Below are positions 44,385 to 52,412 of a stretch of DNA of 64,000 bases, one piece after another. Within the stretch, counting starts at the first letter, position 1. Every line of letters begins with the position of its first letter. Under the pieces are notes generated by a model. It saw nothing but the letters and a program-made list of their open reading frames with translations, ran no database searches and was not told the origin of the DNA. The translations under genes and the position numbers were made by a program. The stretch lies in NCBI GenBank assembly GCA_964252015.1, contig CAXULW010000006.1:110528-174527 (forward strand). The letters run 5' to 3'. The stretch is from CAXSBR01 sp964252015. Its GTDB lineage: Bacteria; Actinomycetota; Actinomycetes; Mycobacteriales; Jatrophihabitantaceae.

Positions 44385-44702
44385 ATGACTAATGCTGGTG
44401 TCCTGCTGGAGGCTATGGGCGAGCCGACGCGGCGAGCGATCTTCGAGCGGCTGGCGGTTCGTCCGAGCGCGGTCGGGGAGTTGGCGGCCGAACTACCAGT
44501 GACGTCGTCGGCGGTGTCGCAACACTTAAAGGTCCTGAAGGCGGCCGGCTTGGTGAGCGACCGGGCGGTCGGCACGCGTCGTATCTACTCGGTCGACCCA
44601 GCGGCGCTCGGTGTCATCCGCGAGTACTTCGAACAGTTCTGGACGGCATCGATGTCCGCGTTCCGAGCCGCCGCCGAACATTGCGAACAGGAGAAGACAT
44701 GA
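44385..44702 (+). CDS. ArsR-family winged-helix regulator
   Basis: A 105-residue repressor: GEPTRRAIFERLAVRPSAVGELAAELPVTSSAVSQHLKVLKAAGLV and the wing GTRRIYSVDP. No CxC metal motif is present, so it belongs to the non-metal branch that often controls a coupled small protein. The next gene starts inside its stop (ATGA). The preceding gap 44125-44384 shows only the direct TTAGC elements (near 44357 and 44376) just before the start. Confidence 0.9.
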   Translation: MTNAGVLLEAMGEPTRRAIFERLAVRPSAVGELAAELPVTSSAVSQHLKVLKAAGLVSDRAVGTRRIYSVDPAALGVIREYFEQFWTASMSAFRAAAEHCEQEKT

Positions 44703-45034
44703 CGCAAACGGGTTTTGCCGACGTTGCGGCGCAAGCCGCGACGTCCGTCTCGGAAACTTTCGTGTTCATGGTGCTCCACTACCCGACGGCGAACAACCGG
44801 GATCGGCTGGCAGCGGACATGGGCAGCATGCGTTCAGTGATGGAGAACCAGCCGGGCTGTCTAGGTGTCGACCCGCCGTTGCTCACCGAAGACGGAGCAT
44901 GTTTGATCGGGTACTCGCGGTGGCAATCAAAAGAGGCGTTTCTGGCCACCGGCATCACCCTGTCCTCAGCCAACGAGGTCATGGACGGAGAGCAGCGACC
45001 ACGTCAGCGGTTCCTGCTCAACGCCTACCGATGA
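44699..45034 (+). CDS. ABM-like (antibiotic biosynthesis monooxygenase fold) small protein
   Basis: A 111-residue dimeric alpha/beta-barrel type protein with FVFMVLHYPTANNRDRLAADMGSMRSVMENQPG and IGYSRWQSKEAFLATG. Members are cofactor-free oxygenases, haem-degrading enzymes or of unknown role. It is coupled to the ArsR gene through an ATGA overlap (44699-44702), so the regulator probably controls it. Confidence 0.75.
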   Translation: MTQTGFADVAAQAATSVSETFVFMVLHYPTANNRDRLAADMGSMRSVMENQPGCLGVDPPLLTEDGACLIGYSRWQSKEAFLATGITLSSANEVMDGEQRPRQRFLLNAYR

Positions 45035-45198
45035 CCGCCCTAGCCCGATCCGCACGCGGTCAATCACCGGCTCTCACCAAACCGCGCCAGCCAGATGGCG
45101 CCTGGACCAGCCCACGGCGTCACCGACACCGGCCAAGCGCGGCATCGGCATCGCCTCACGCTCTAGAGATCATTGCGTAACGATGTAATCATCTAGTG

Positions 45199-45678
45199 AT
45201 GGCTGCTGACGACGACTCCGTACCGACCCTGATCGAGTGGGCCGGTGGCCCCGCGAGGGTCGCGGCCATGATCAACGCTTTCTACGACCGGGTCGAACCT
45301 GACGATCTGCTCGGGCCACTGTTTCCGGGCGGGGTCAGCGCGGCGCACCGTGCCCACGTCGCGGCTTGGTGGAGCGAGGTTCTCGGTGGCCCGACCCGAT
45401 ATACCGACGAATTAGGCGGCTATGAGGGCATGCTCGCCCACCACCGCAACCTTGCCATCACCGGTGAGCAGCGACTGCGGTTCGTCACCCTCATGAGCCG
45501 GGCCGCCGACGACGCCGAGCTGCCGGGTGACCCGGAGTTCCGAGCCGCGATCATCGGCTACCTCGAGTGGGGCACCCGCCTTGCGGTCGAGAACTCCCAA
45601 CCGGACGCCCGCCCGGTGCTGCACGCACCGGTGCCCCGCTGGGGATGGGGCGTCGCACCGCCATATCGGCCCAAGTAG
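45199..45678 (+). CDS. Truncated haemoglobin (GlbO-like, group II)
   Basis: A 159-residue haem protein. It starts with TLIEWAGGPARVAAMINAFYDRVEPDDLLGPLFPG, contains the proximal region MLAHHRNLAITGEQRLRFVTLM and ends with YLEWGTRLAVENSQ followed by a tryptophan-rich WGWG tail. Group II truncated globins bind oxygen or NO and help detoxify reactive nitrogen or oxygen. The start is ATG 45199, preceded by a GTG three bases earlier. No operon partner is evident. Confidence 0.85.
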   Translation: MAADDDSVPTLIEWAGGPARVAAMINAFYDRVEPDDLLGPLFPGGVSAAHRAHVAAWWSEVLGGPTRYTDELGGYEGMLAHHRNLAITGEQRLRFVTLMSRAADDAELPGDPEFRAAIIGYLEWGTRLAVENSQPDARPVLHAPVPRWGWGVAPPYRPK

Positions 45679-45721
45679 GAGACCCGGGTCGTCCAGGCCA
45701 GCTGCGCCAAAGTCGAACACC

Positions 45722-46042
45722 TCAGCCTCGACCTCCGGGCGAGGGGCGGGGTGAACCGGTTCGGCGCGTCATGCCAAGTAGGCACATGCCGCGCAGGACC
45801 ACCAGGTCGCCGTCCGGTGTGCAGACCGGGTCGGCGTGGCCGGCGTTCTGGATCGCCCGATCGGTGCCCTTGGCGCTGACGACCGGATTGTGCGGGTGTC
45901 CGGTGAACGGGCCGACGGGTGAGTCGCCGCGGGCGATGCTGACGCTGTGGCCGCGTTCGGTGCCGCCTTCGGCGATCAGCAGGAACCAGTATTCGCCGCG
46001 ATGGTATAGGTGCGGGGCCTCAGGGAACTTGAGACCGGTTCC
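45722..46042 (-). pseudogene. Fragment of a GH43 glycoside hydrolase
   Basis: About 100 residues align by eye to the middle of bacterial GH43 xylosidase/arabinofuranosidase proteins: FPEAPHLYHRGEYWFLLIAEGG, GHSVSIARGDSPVGPF, NPVVSAKGTDRAIQNAGHADPV. The glutamate of PEAPHLY is kept, but the N-terminal barrel blades with the catalytic base and the entire C-terminal half are missing, and both ends run into unrelated sequence. This is a gene remnant rather than a short active enzyme. Confidence 0.75.
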
Positions 46043-46106
46043 GGACCGCAAGGAACGCGGCTCCTCCAAGCCGGCGTGAGGAACGAGCCCGGGCACACAG
46101 CGACGA

Positions 46107-46787
46107 TTAGTAGGCGACGCGTCCGGTCCGGTCGTGGAACTCGCCGGTGGGGCCTTCCTGGTCGATGGTGGCGAGTGCGACGGTGGCGTCGGTTCCTTCG
46201 GTGACGGTCTGGTGTCCGCTGTGCCGGTTGAAGTCGGTGGCGGTGTAGCCGGGGTCGGCGACGTTCACCCGCATGCCGGTGAGGTTCTTCGCGTACTGCA
46301 CGGTCAGGGCGATGACCGCGGCCTTGGACGCCGCGTACGGAACGGCCTGGACGGGGAACTCGTCATGCTCGGGATCCTGCAGGTACCGGGGCCATCCCAC
46401 GCCCGAGGCCACGTTGACAATCACCGGGTTCGACGAGCGCCGCAGCAGCGGCAATGCCGCTTGGGTCACCCGCACGATGCCGGTGACGTTGGTGTCCAGG
46501 ACGGCGGCCATCGCGTCAGCGTCCAGATCGTCGACGCCGTACGCGGTGCCGAGGATGCCCGCGTTGTTGACAAGGACGTCGAGCTCGGGCAGCTCGGCGA
46601 CGGCTGCTTTGACCGACTGAGCATCCGTCACGTCCAATTGGATGATGTGCGCACCAAGTGCGCGGGCGGCGGCGCCGCTGTCGGGGTCGCGCATGCCTGC
46701 GTACACGGTATGGCCGGCCTCGATGAGACGGCGAGCGGTTTCCAGTCCGAGGCTGCGATTGCCTCCGGTGATCAGTGTTGTTGTCAT
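46107..46787 (-). CDS. Short-chain dehydrogenase/reductase
   Basis: A 226-residue SDR with the cofactor motif TGGNRSLG, the NNAG motif, catalytic Ser in NVASGVG, and YxxxK in PYAASKAAV. ATG 46787 begins MTTTLITGGN and is better placed than a start six codons upstream. It is divergent from the XRE/MmyB regulator gene. SDR-MmyB pairs are common in actinomycetes, with the regulator controlling the reductase. The substrate is unknown. Confidence 0.92.
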   Translation of the reverse strand: MTTTLITGGNRSLGLETARRLIEAGHTVYAGMRDPDSGAAARALGAHIIQLDVTDAQSVKAAVAELPELDVLVNNAGILGTAYGVDDLDADAMAAVLDTNVTGIVRVTQAALPLLRRSSNPVIVNVASGVGWPRYLQDPEHDEFPVQAVPYAASKAAVIALTVQYAKNLTGMRVNVADPGYTATDFNRHSGHQTVTEGTDATVALATIDQEGPTGEFHDRTGRVAY

Positions 46788-46823
46788 GACTCCACGGTGC
46801 GGCAACGACCGCAGATGAGGGTA

Positions 46824-46838
46824 GGTACTGCCGGTACC
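46824..46838. promoter_or_regulatory. Operator-like dyad between the SDR and MmyB genes
   Basis: GGTACTGCCGGTACC is an inverted repeat with 5-bp arms and a 5-bp spacer, centred in the 86-bp gap between the divergent SDR gene and the XRE/MmyB regulator gene. It is a candidate autoregulatory site. Confidence 0.45.
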
Positions 46839-46873
46839 ACGCTTGATCGGGCCCGACCCGGCATGCTGGGAAC

Positions 46874-47707
46874 ATGGACGAGTTCGCCGAGGTGCTGCGC
46901 GCCTGGCGCGACCGGCTCAGCCCGCAGGAGGCGGGGCTGGCGCCCGGGGCGGGTCGGCGCGCGCCGGGCCTTCGTCGAGAGGAACTGGCTGGGCTGGCCG
47001 GGGTCAGCGCGGAGTACCTGGTCCGCCTAGAACAGGGCCGGGCCAGGCACCCGTCCCCGCAACTGCTCGGTGCGCTCGCCCGAGCGTTACGCCTCACCGA
47101 TGACGAGCGTGATCACCTGTACCGCGTCGCCGGCGCCGCACCGCCCACCGCGAGGGTCGTATCGCATCACATCACCCCCGGCGTGCAACGGATGCTCGAC
47201 CGCCTCGGCGACGTCCCGCTCGGCGTGCACTCCGCCGCCTGGGACCTGCTCTGGTGGAACCCGCTATGGGCCGCGCTCACCGGAGATCCCTCGGAGCGGA
47301 AGGGGATAGAACGCAACGTTGCGTGGCGCCACTTCATGGAACCCCCGGGAGTGATCGATTTCGACGACCAACACGCTGAGGAATTCTCCAGCGATCTGGC
47401 CGCCGACCTGCGCGAGGCCACCGGCCGTTACCCGCAGGACCCCGGACTCGCATCGTTGGTCAGCCGGCTGCGGGCCGGGTCCCCAGACTTCCAGCAACGA
47501 TGGCACTCCGCGCACATCGCCCGTCACCGGTCGAGCACAAAAACCGCGACCGCGACCCAGGTCGGACCGATCGAGATCGACTGCGACGTCCTGACGGCAC
47601 CCGGCACCGACCTGCGCATAGTCGTCTATACCGCCCCGCCGGGTTCCGAGGCTGCCTCGAAGCTGGAGCTACTCAGCGTCACCGGTCTCCAACCACTCAC
47701 CGCGTGA
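46874..47707 (+). CDS. XRE-family regulator with MmyB-like ligand-binding domain
   Basis: A 277-residue regulator. The N-terminal helix-turn-helix (about residues 12-85) includes GLRREELAGLAGVSAEYLVRLEQGRARHPSPQLLGALARAL. The MmyB domain follows (about 100-270; PPTARVVSHHITPGVQRMLDRL and NPLWAALTGDPS), a PAS-like ligand-binding fold thought to bind a fatty acid-like molecule. It is divergent from the SDR gene, its probable target. Confidence 0.93.
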   Translation: MDEFAEVLRAWRDRLSPQEAGLAPGAGRRAPGLRREELAGLAGVSAEYLVRLEQGRARHPSPQLLGALARALRLTDDERDHLYRVAGAAPPTARVVSHHITPGVQRMLDRLGDVPLGVHSAAWDLLWWNPLWAALTGDPSERKGIERNVAWRHFMEPPGVIDFDDQHAEEFSSDLAADLREATGRYPQDPGLASLVSRLRAGSPDFQQRWHSAHIARHRSSTKTATATQVGPIEIDCDVLTAPGTDLRIVVYTAPPGSEAASKLELLSVTGLQPLTA

Positions 47708-47719
47708 CGTGACATCCGC

Positions 47720-48135
47720 CTACTCGGTGGGATATCTGACGCCAAGTGGGGCCCGAGTGGAGTCCAGCAGTTCCATGATCGCGATGGTGTCGCCATGCGG
47801 CACCAGAGGGCTCTCGATCAACCCAGCCCGCAGGCACCGAGCCACCTCGACATTTCCGGACCGTAACCCTCCGCCTGCCCGGCGAGCGGATCAGCAATCC
47901 GGCGCAGCTGTCCGGCCGAGTGCACGAGCAAGCCGCGTGGACGGTAGAACGCGCCCTCCGTGCGGATCCACCCGCTGAGCTCCGCGAATGTGGCGGCCAG
48001 CACCTTGGCCCGCGGCATCGATCGAGCCCCGACGGCCGCGACACGATTACCCGGGCTGAGCGCAATCTCACCCGCGACCGTGCGTGCTATCTCACCGCCA
48101 CGAGGATGCCCCAACGAATGGTTCGACCCACCGCG
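47720..48135 (-). pseudogene. Decayed Gfo/Idh/MocA-family oxidoreductase
   Basis: Pieces of one oxidoreductase lie in different frames of the minus strand. Near 48135-48110 the start RWGIL appears. After a shift, GGEIARTVAGEIALSPGNRV and VGARSMPRAKVLAATF match the Rossmann N-terminus of sugar-type Gfo/Idh/MocA enzymes. The substrate-binding middle is lost and C-terminal pieces follow: YRPRGLLVHSAGQLRRIADP, GYGPEM, then after another shift VARCLRAGLIESPLVPHG, IAIMELLDSTRAPLG and a TAG stop at 47720-47722. At least two frameshifts and a large internal deletion make it non-functional. Confidence 0.75.
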
Positions 48136-48200
48136 GACCTCACCTCGACCGGTTCATGATCTGCGCGCGCGGCAACGATGGCCCCGTTAGCTCAGCCCAT

Positions 48201-48260
48201 TGCTTGGCATGTTGCTGGAACAACGTCGCCGTGTCGCTCTGCCCGGGCACGACCGTCAAC
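48201..48260 (-). pseudogene. 60-bp fragment homologous to the transporter binding-protein gene
   Basis: Bases 48201-48260 match bases 299-358 at 55 of 60 positions by direct comparison, in the same orientation. Read on the minus strand they encode TVVPGQSDTATLFQQHAK, against TVVPGQSDTATLFQQQAK in the intact gene. Similarity stops abruptly on both sides, with an in-frame stop region beyond. It is a scrap of a paralogous peptide-binding protein gene. Confidence 0.75.
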
Positions 48261-48400
48261 TAGCTCGCATTATTCTCGTCAACCAGCCAGAGTTCGTATC
48301 CGCCGCCCAAATCCAGCACCTCACGGTTCTCAGATTTGCGTCATGGCAACGGCTCGCAATCGCGGTCACTCAATACGGTCGGGCGATCGGCCCCCGACTC

Positions 48401-49957
48401 TTACGTCGCTGCCGCGTCGACATTGCCGGTAGCGCTGTTGTCACTTGTGGTGTCGTCACTAGCAGCACCGTTGTCGGGCGTGGTGGGACGGTCATTGGTC
48501 GGTCGCAGCCGCAGCAGGGCCAAGGCGATCGGTACCGCCAACGCGATGATGACGGCGCCGGCGAGGAACGCGTGCGTGTAGCCGGCGGTCAGGGCCTGGG
48601 CCGACGCTGGGTTGGCGCGGTGGGCGGTGGTGGAGGCGGCAATGCTCGCCAGCACGGCGAGTCCAATCGCGCCGCCGAGCTGGATAGCGGTGGTCGACAC
48701 GCCGGACACCAATCCGGAGTGCCGTTCCTTGACGCCGGACACGGCCGACAGCGTTGCGGGAACGAACGTCAGACCGAGGCCGGCTGAGAGCACGATCATC
48801 GGAACCATGACCCCGGTGAGGTAGCTGCTGTCCGGGGTGAGGCGGCTCAGCAGCAGCATTCCGACCGCTGCGGTGCCGGTGCCCACGGCGACCAGGTTCC
48901 GGACGCCGGTGCGGGCCACGATCTTGGACACTGCCCCGGCCGCGCCCATCATGATGACGGTGGCCGGCAGGAACGCGGCGCCCGCCTTGAGTGGGCCGTA
49001 GTGCAGCACGTTCTGGAGGAACAGGGTGGACAGGAAGAACATCCCGAACAGCGCCGCGCCCAGCAGGGTCTGGATGAGGTAGGCGCCGCCTCGGTTGCGG
49101 TCGCCGAACACCCACAGCGGGATCAACGGCTGCGCGGTGCGCAGCTCGATGATCACGAACGAGATCAGGCCGATGACGCCGGCACCCATGGGCAGCAAGG
49201 TGGAGGCGGACAGCCAGCCGTGATCAGCGGCGCGGGACAACCCGAACACCAGCAGCCCAATGCCGGCGCTGGAGGCGAGGGCGCCCGGCAGGTCGAAGCG
49301 GACGCGTTGGCGGGCCGGCGCCGGAATGAACCGCACCGCCAGCACTGCGACCACGGCCGCGACGGGGACGTTGACGAAGAACACCCACCGCCAGGACACG
49401 GCTTGCACCAGCACTCCGCCCAGCAACAGGCCCAGCGCGGCGCCGAGACCCTCCATGGCGGCGAACACCCCGACCGCTCGGTTGCGGGGCTTGCCCGCGG
49501 GGAAGGTGGACACGATCAGCGACAGCGCGGTGGCCTGAGCGAACGCGGCCGCCGCGCCCTGGAGCACGCGCGCCACGATCAACGGCGTCGGCGAGCTGAC
49601 GACGCCGCCGAACATCGACGCGCCGGCGAACGCCGCCAACGACACGATGAACACGTTGCGCCGACCCAACAGGTCTCCGCTGCGTCCGCCGAGCAGCAGC
49701 AGCGCGCCGAACGCGAGGGCGTAGCCGTTGACCACCCAGGCGATGTTGGAGCCGTTGAACCGCAGGTCGTGCTCGATCGACGGCAGCGCGACGTTCACGA
49801 TCGTGGTGTCGAGCACCACCATCAGCTGCACCGTGGCCAGCAGGATCAGCGCGCCGATCATGCCGGCCGATCCGGTGCCGCCTCCCTCTGTCACGTCGGG
49901 TGTGTTCTCTGCTCGGCGCCGCGCTCGCACCGATGCCTTGTCCAAGGTCGAGGCCAT
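48401..49957 (-). CDS. MFS drug transporter, DHA2 (EmrB/QacA) type
   Basis: A 518-residue exporter with about 14 membrane segments. Motifs include VVLDTTIVNVALPSIEHDL in helix 1, LLLGGRSGDLLGRRNVFIVSL in the helix 2-3 loop and the helix 5 motif GLGAALGLLLGGVLVQAVSWRWVFFVNVPVA. Such proteins expel drugs or toxic metabolites using the proton gradient. It is divergent from a TetR gene across a gap with a near-palindrome, the usual self-regulated efflux pair. The C-terminal tail is Thr/Asp-rich and low-complexity. Confidence 0.93.
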   Translation of the reverse strand: MASTLDKASVRARRRAENTPDVTEGGGTGSAGMIGALILLATVQLMVVLDTTIVNVALPSIEHDLRFNGSNIAWVVNGYALAFGALLLLGGRSGDLLGRRNVFIVSLAAFAGASMFGGVVSSPTPLIVARVLQGAAAAFAQATALSLIVSTFPAGKPRNRAVGVFAAMEGLGAALGLLLGGVLVQAVSWRWVFFVNVPVAAVVAVLAVRFIPAPARQRVRFDLPGALASSAGIGLLVFGLSRAADHGWLSASTLLPMGAGVIGLISFVIIELRTAQPLIPLWVFGDRNRGGAYLIQTLLGAALFGMFFLSTLFLQNVLHYGPLKAGAAFLPATVIMMGAAGAVSKIVARTGVRNLVAVGTGTAAVGMLLLSRLTPDSSYLTGVMVPMIVLSAGLGLTFVPATLSAVSGVKERHSGLVSGVSTTAIQLGGAIGLAVLASIAASTTAHRANPASAQALTAGYTHAFLAGAVIIALAVPIALALLRLRPTNDRPTTPDNGAASDDTTSDNSATGNVDAAAT

Positions 49958-49995
49958 GGTCCTGTCCTTCGTCTAAGTTCCTGCCGACTTAGCAG

Positions 49996-50018
49996 GTTGT
50001 TGCCATCATGGCAGTAAC
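49996..50018. promoter_or_regulatory. TetR operator candidate between efflux and regulator genes
   Basis: The core TGCCATCATGGCA (50001-50013) is a perfect 6+1+6 palindrome; GTT and AAC at the outer ends extend the symmetry to 23 bp with two mismatched pairs. A second half-like ATGGCAACTA lies at 50027-50036, close to the TetR start. Position between the divergent MFS and TetR genes fits a shared operator. Confidence 0.6.
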
Positions 50019-50062
50019 CGGCGTTTATGGCAACTACTGTCAAGAAACTGTATGGTGCTGGT

Positions 50063-50683
50063 ATGGCTCGCACCCCGCTCACCGAACGCCGCAAGGCCCA
50101 GACGCGCCGCGACATCGCCGAAGCGGCGATCGGCCTGTTCATGCGACACGGTTACGAGACGGTGAGCGTCGAGGCCATCGCCGAGGAGGCCGGCGTGTCC
50201 GAGCGCACCCTCTACCGCTACTTCGCCACCAAGGACGACGTGCTCTCCCCGATCATCACCGAGACAACCGCCGAGCTGGCCGGAATCATCGCCACCCGAC
50301 CGGCCGGCGAGCCGATCGCGACCGCGGTGCACCGGGCCTTCGTACACACCAGCGCCGGCGTCGACCAGGAACGGGTCCAGGCCCTGATCCGGCTGCTCAT
50401 GACGGTGCCCGCGCTCCACGCTCGGTGGCTCAACGATCTGCTCGCCATCGAGGAGGCTCTTGTCCCGACGATCACCGGCCGAATCGCCGCCACCGACACC
50501 CAGGCCCACCTCACCGCCGCCGTCATCGTCACCGCGATGCGGGTGACCCTGGAACGCTCCGCCCGCACCGGATCCAAGGTCCCCCTCGCCGACGACCTGG
50601 CCGACGCTCTGCGTTACTTCAGCGACGGCGCCAATCTCAGCCGAAAACCCGCGGCCGACTCGAGACGCGCTGCCACTTCTTAA
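50063..50683 (+). CDS. TetR-family repressor
   Basis: A 206-residue regulator. The DNA-binding domain reads RRDIAEAAIGLFMRHGYETVSVEAIAEEAGVSERTLYRYFATKDDVL; the helical remainder is the ligand domain. ATG 50063 begins MARTPLTERRKAQTRRD, the normal length ahead of the helix-turn-helix; no good ribosome site is seen, so a leaderless message is possible. It probably represses the divergent MFS exporter. Confidence 0.92.
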   Translation: MARTPLTERRKAQTRRDIAEAAIGLFMRHGYETVSVEAIAEEAGVSERTLYRYFATKDDVLSPIITETTAELAGIIATRPAGEPIATAVHRAFVHTSAGVDQERVQALIRLLMTVPALHARWLNDLLAIEEALVPTITGRIAATDTQAHLTAAVIVTAMRVTLERSARTGSKVPLADDLADALRYFSDGANLSRKPAADSRRAATS

Positions 50684-50787
50684 CCTGCGATCCGCCGTGG
50701 GTCTAGATGGGTTTCGGCGCGTTCACCGCTCCCAGCTCATCGCGGGATCCGGGCTCAGCGACGGGCCCGTGCCGCAGGCGAGGTCGG

Positions 50788-51186
50788 CTATGACGAGGTC
50801 GAGCATCGGGCGATCTCGGCCGCCCCAGTCCTCGTCGGCTCGATGCGCCGCAAGACCGGGGCGGCGGAGCGGGGACCCTGGTTGCGGACAACCGACCGAT
50901 ACGTTCGGTCCGTGCCGGTCGACCATCCGTGTGGCGCGTCCAACCACAGCCGGGCGAGGTCCGCGACCTGGGTCGAGCCCGCGATTGCTCCGCTGCCTCC
51001 GGGCATGGCGAAGGGTCAGCTCGATCTGGAGTGCCCGCTCAGCAGCAGCCCGCAACCGACCGTTCTCCGAGACGAGCCGGATCCGGCCGTCGAAGTCCCG
51101 ACTTCGTGCGGGCCTGGATGGCCGTTAGCCCTGGCCACGAAGAGGGTTTTGCCGGCGGTTCCGATCGGCAGGGGTGGGCGGCCCAC
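50788..51186 (-). pseudogene. N-terminal remnant of a phage-type tyrosine integrase
   Basis: Three successive pieces in different frames read like the N-terminal half of an actinobacterial integrase. They are GRPPLPIGTAGKTLFVARANG from GTG 51186, then DFDGRIRLVSENGRLRAAAE and RALQIELTLRHA, then AIAGSTQVADLARLWLDA and GWSTGTDRTYRSVVRNQ, the SAM-like core-binding domain. The catalytic domain with the R-H-R-Y residues is absent. The remnant starts 70 bp from the 3' end of tRNA-Asn, the usual place for an integrase of an element inserted in a tRNA gene. The region 50684-51256 holds nothing else recognisable. Confidence 0.7.
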
Positions 51187-51228
51187 GGGTCACCTTCCGT
51201 CATCGTAAAAAGATGACTTGTCAATGCA

Positions 51229-51255
51229 TGAAGGGCCCGGAATCCGGGCCCTTCA
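51229..51255 (-). terminator. Strong hairpin immediately after tRNA-Asn
   Basis: TGAAGGGCCCGG, loop AAT, CCGGGCCCTTCA: a perfect 12-bp stem starting one base after the tRNA 3' end. A run of five T on the transcribed strand follows only about 18 bases later (51207-51211), so it is a hairpin terminator without the classic adjacent U tract, as is frequent in actinomycetes. Confidence 0.7.
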
Positions 51256-51256
51256 G

Positions 51257-51329
51257 CTCTCCCGACTGGACTTGAACCAGTAACCCTTCGATTAACAGTC
51301 GAATGCTCTGCCAATTGAGCTACGGGAGA
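51257..51329 (-). tRNA. tRNA-Asn (GTT)
   Basis: A complete 73-nt cloverleaf on the minus strand. The acceptor TCTCCCG pairs perfectly with CGGGAGA, the discriminator is G, the D-arm region is TAGCTCAATTGGCAGAGC, the anticodon loop is CTGTTAA with GTT, and the T-arm has GGTTCAAGTCC. The CCA end is not encoded. A terminator hairpin follows directly. An integrase remnant lies downstream, so the 3' half may be an old attachment site. Confidence 0.97.
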
Positions 51330-51480
51330 TCGTCGACGTCTCGGGCCGAGCCGAGTGTGCCGAACGCTGGCGTTTCTAGCGCTGCCGAGAATAGCCCATC
51401 CGGGCGTCCTGGGTCGCCGCTGGCCGTCCCCGCTAGTGTCGACCCTCGAGAACCGGTCACTGCCTGCAAGGAGCTCCCAG

Positions 51481-51708
51481 ATGAAGTTGTCGTTGCTTGT
51501 CGGCGCGGCCGTGGGGTACGTGCTCGGTGCGCGTGCCGGGCGCGCGCGCTACGAAACCATTGCCCGCATGGCCCGCGCCGTGGCCGGCAGCCCGCCGGTG
51601 CAATCCGGTGCGCAGATCGCCCAGCACGAGGCGAGCGACCTCTCGGTGCGGCTGCGGCATGCCATCGGTCGCATGTTGACCCACGACGCTCCCCCGTCTC
51701 GGCGCTGA
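51481..51708 (+). CDS. Small YtxH-like protein with N-terminal hydrophobic segment
   Basis: A 75-residue protein starting MKLSLLVGAAVGYVLGARAGRARYETI, the pattern of YtxH-like proteins: a short glycine-rich membrane segment, then a basic turn and a helix. Function is unknown. ATG 51481 is preceded by AAGGAG at 51468-51473, which decides the start. It is divergent from tRNA-Asn and converges on the dnaG-linked gene. Confidence 0.75.
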   Translation: MKLSLLVGAAVGYVLGARAGRARYETIARMARAVAGSPPVQSGAQIAQHEASDLSVRLRHAIGRMLTHDAPPSRR

Positions 51709-51788
51709 TCCCCACTCACTCGAGGCGCTCTCTCCAGCAAACGGCGTCAGCACTGGCCTCGTCAGGCGGTACCTCCTCACCAGCCTCG

Positions 51789-52412
51789 TCAGTGCAGCAG
51801 AGCCTCGCGGCGGGCCTCGTCGTCGGCCCGGAACCGGTCGACCAGAGCCCGCAGCTGAGCCCGGGCCAGCTCGGTGTCCGGGGTCCGTGGACCGAGCCGG
51901 GCCAGCCAGAGCTGACCGTCCTGACCCGTGACCCGCCGGGCGATCACGAGCGCGGGGCCGTCGTCGAGGCGGACCTCGTGGGTCGTGGAGATGCTCCCTT
52001 CGACCCGCTTGCGGACCTGGGGCGGGATCTTGCCCTCGGCGAGGAGCGGGGCCACCCGCGGCGGCCGCTCGACCAGGAGCAGGTCGTCGACGACATCGGC
52101 CTCGACGACGGTCAGGCCGCGTTCGGACCAGGTGGCTCGCATGATCAGGTGCCACGGGATGCGCCGCGGGGGCTCGTCCGGCCACCACAGGCCGAGGTTG
52201 GTGGCGACGATGTGCCGGGCGTCGTCATCGCTCTCGGCCGAACCGTTGACCGGCCGCTGGACGGGTTCTTCGGCCGATCGTTCGGCCGGTCCCTCGGCCG
52301 GCTCGGTGCTGGAGCGCGCGGTTGCGCCGGCGACGCTGCCCCAGGCCAGGACCCGTTCGTCATCCTCGAGCCGGGCCCGGACCGACGCCGGCGGCCGCTT
52401 GCGTCCGAGCAT
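51789..52412 (-). CDS. Conserved actinobacterial protein downstream of dnaG, unknown function
   Basis: A 207-residue cytoplasmic protein with no recognised domain. It opens with RLEDDERVLAWGSV and RHIVATNLGLWWPDEPPRRIPWHLIMRATWS, which resembles PH-like photoreceptor or bPH segments, and ends in a charged helix. Residues about 30-60 are a low-complexity insert rich in Pro, Ala, Glu and Ser (EPAEGPAERSAEEP). ATG 52412 overlaps the dnaG stop; a GTG one codon earlier is equally possible. Operon position links it to dnaG, but no role in replication is implied. Confidence 0.75.
   Translation of the reverse strand: MLGRKRPPASVRARLEDDERVLAWGSVAGATARSSTEPAEGPAERSAEEPVQRPVNGSAESDDDARHIVATNLGLWWPDEPPRRIPWHLIMRATWSERGLTVVEADVVDDLLLVERPPRVAPLLAEGKIPPQVRKRVEGSISTTHEVRLDDGPALVIARRVTGQDGQLWLARLGPRTPDTELARAQLRALVDRFRADDEARREALLH

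Noticed and set aside
44371..44390. TTAGCGATGAC near the ArsR start, matching part of the palindrome region at 7480-7490
   Set aside because: Only 11 bases are shared, the palindrome arm is incomplete here and the genes are unrelated, so chance similarity is likely.
48180..48200. GCCCCGTTAGCTCAGCCC resembling the 5' end of a tRNA
   Set aside because: No anticodon stem, T-arm or matching acceptor end follows; the similarity stops after about 15 bases.
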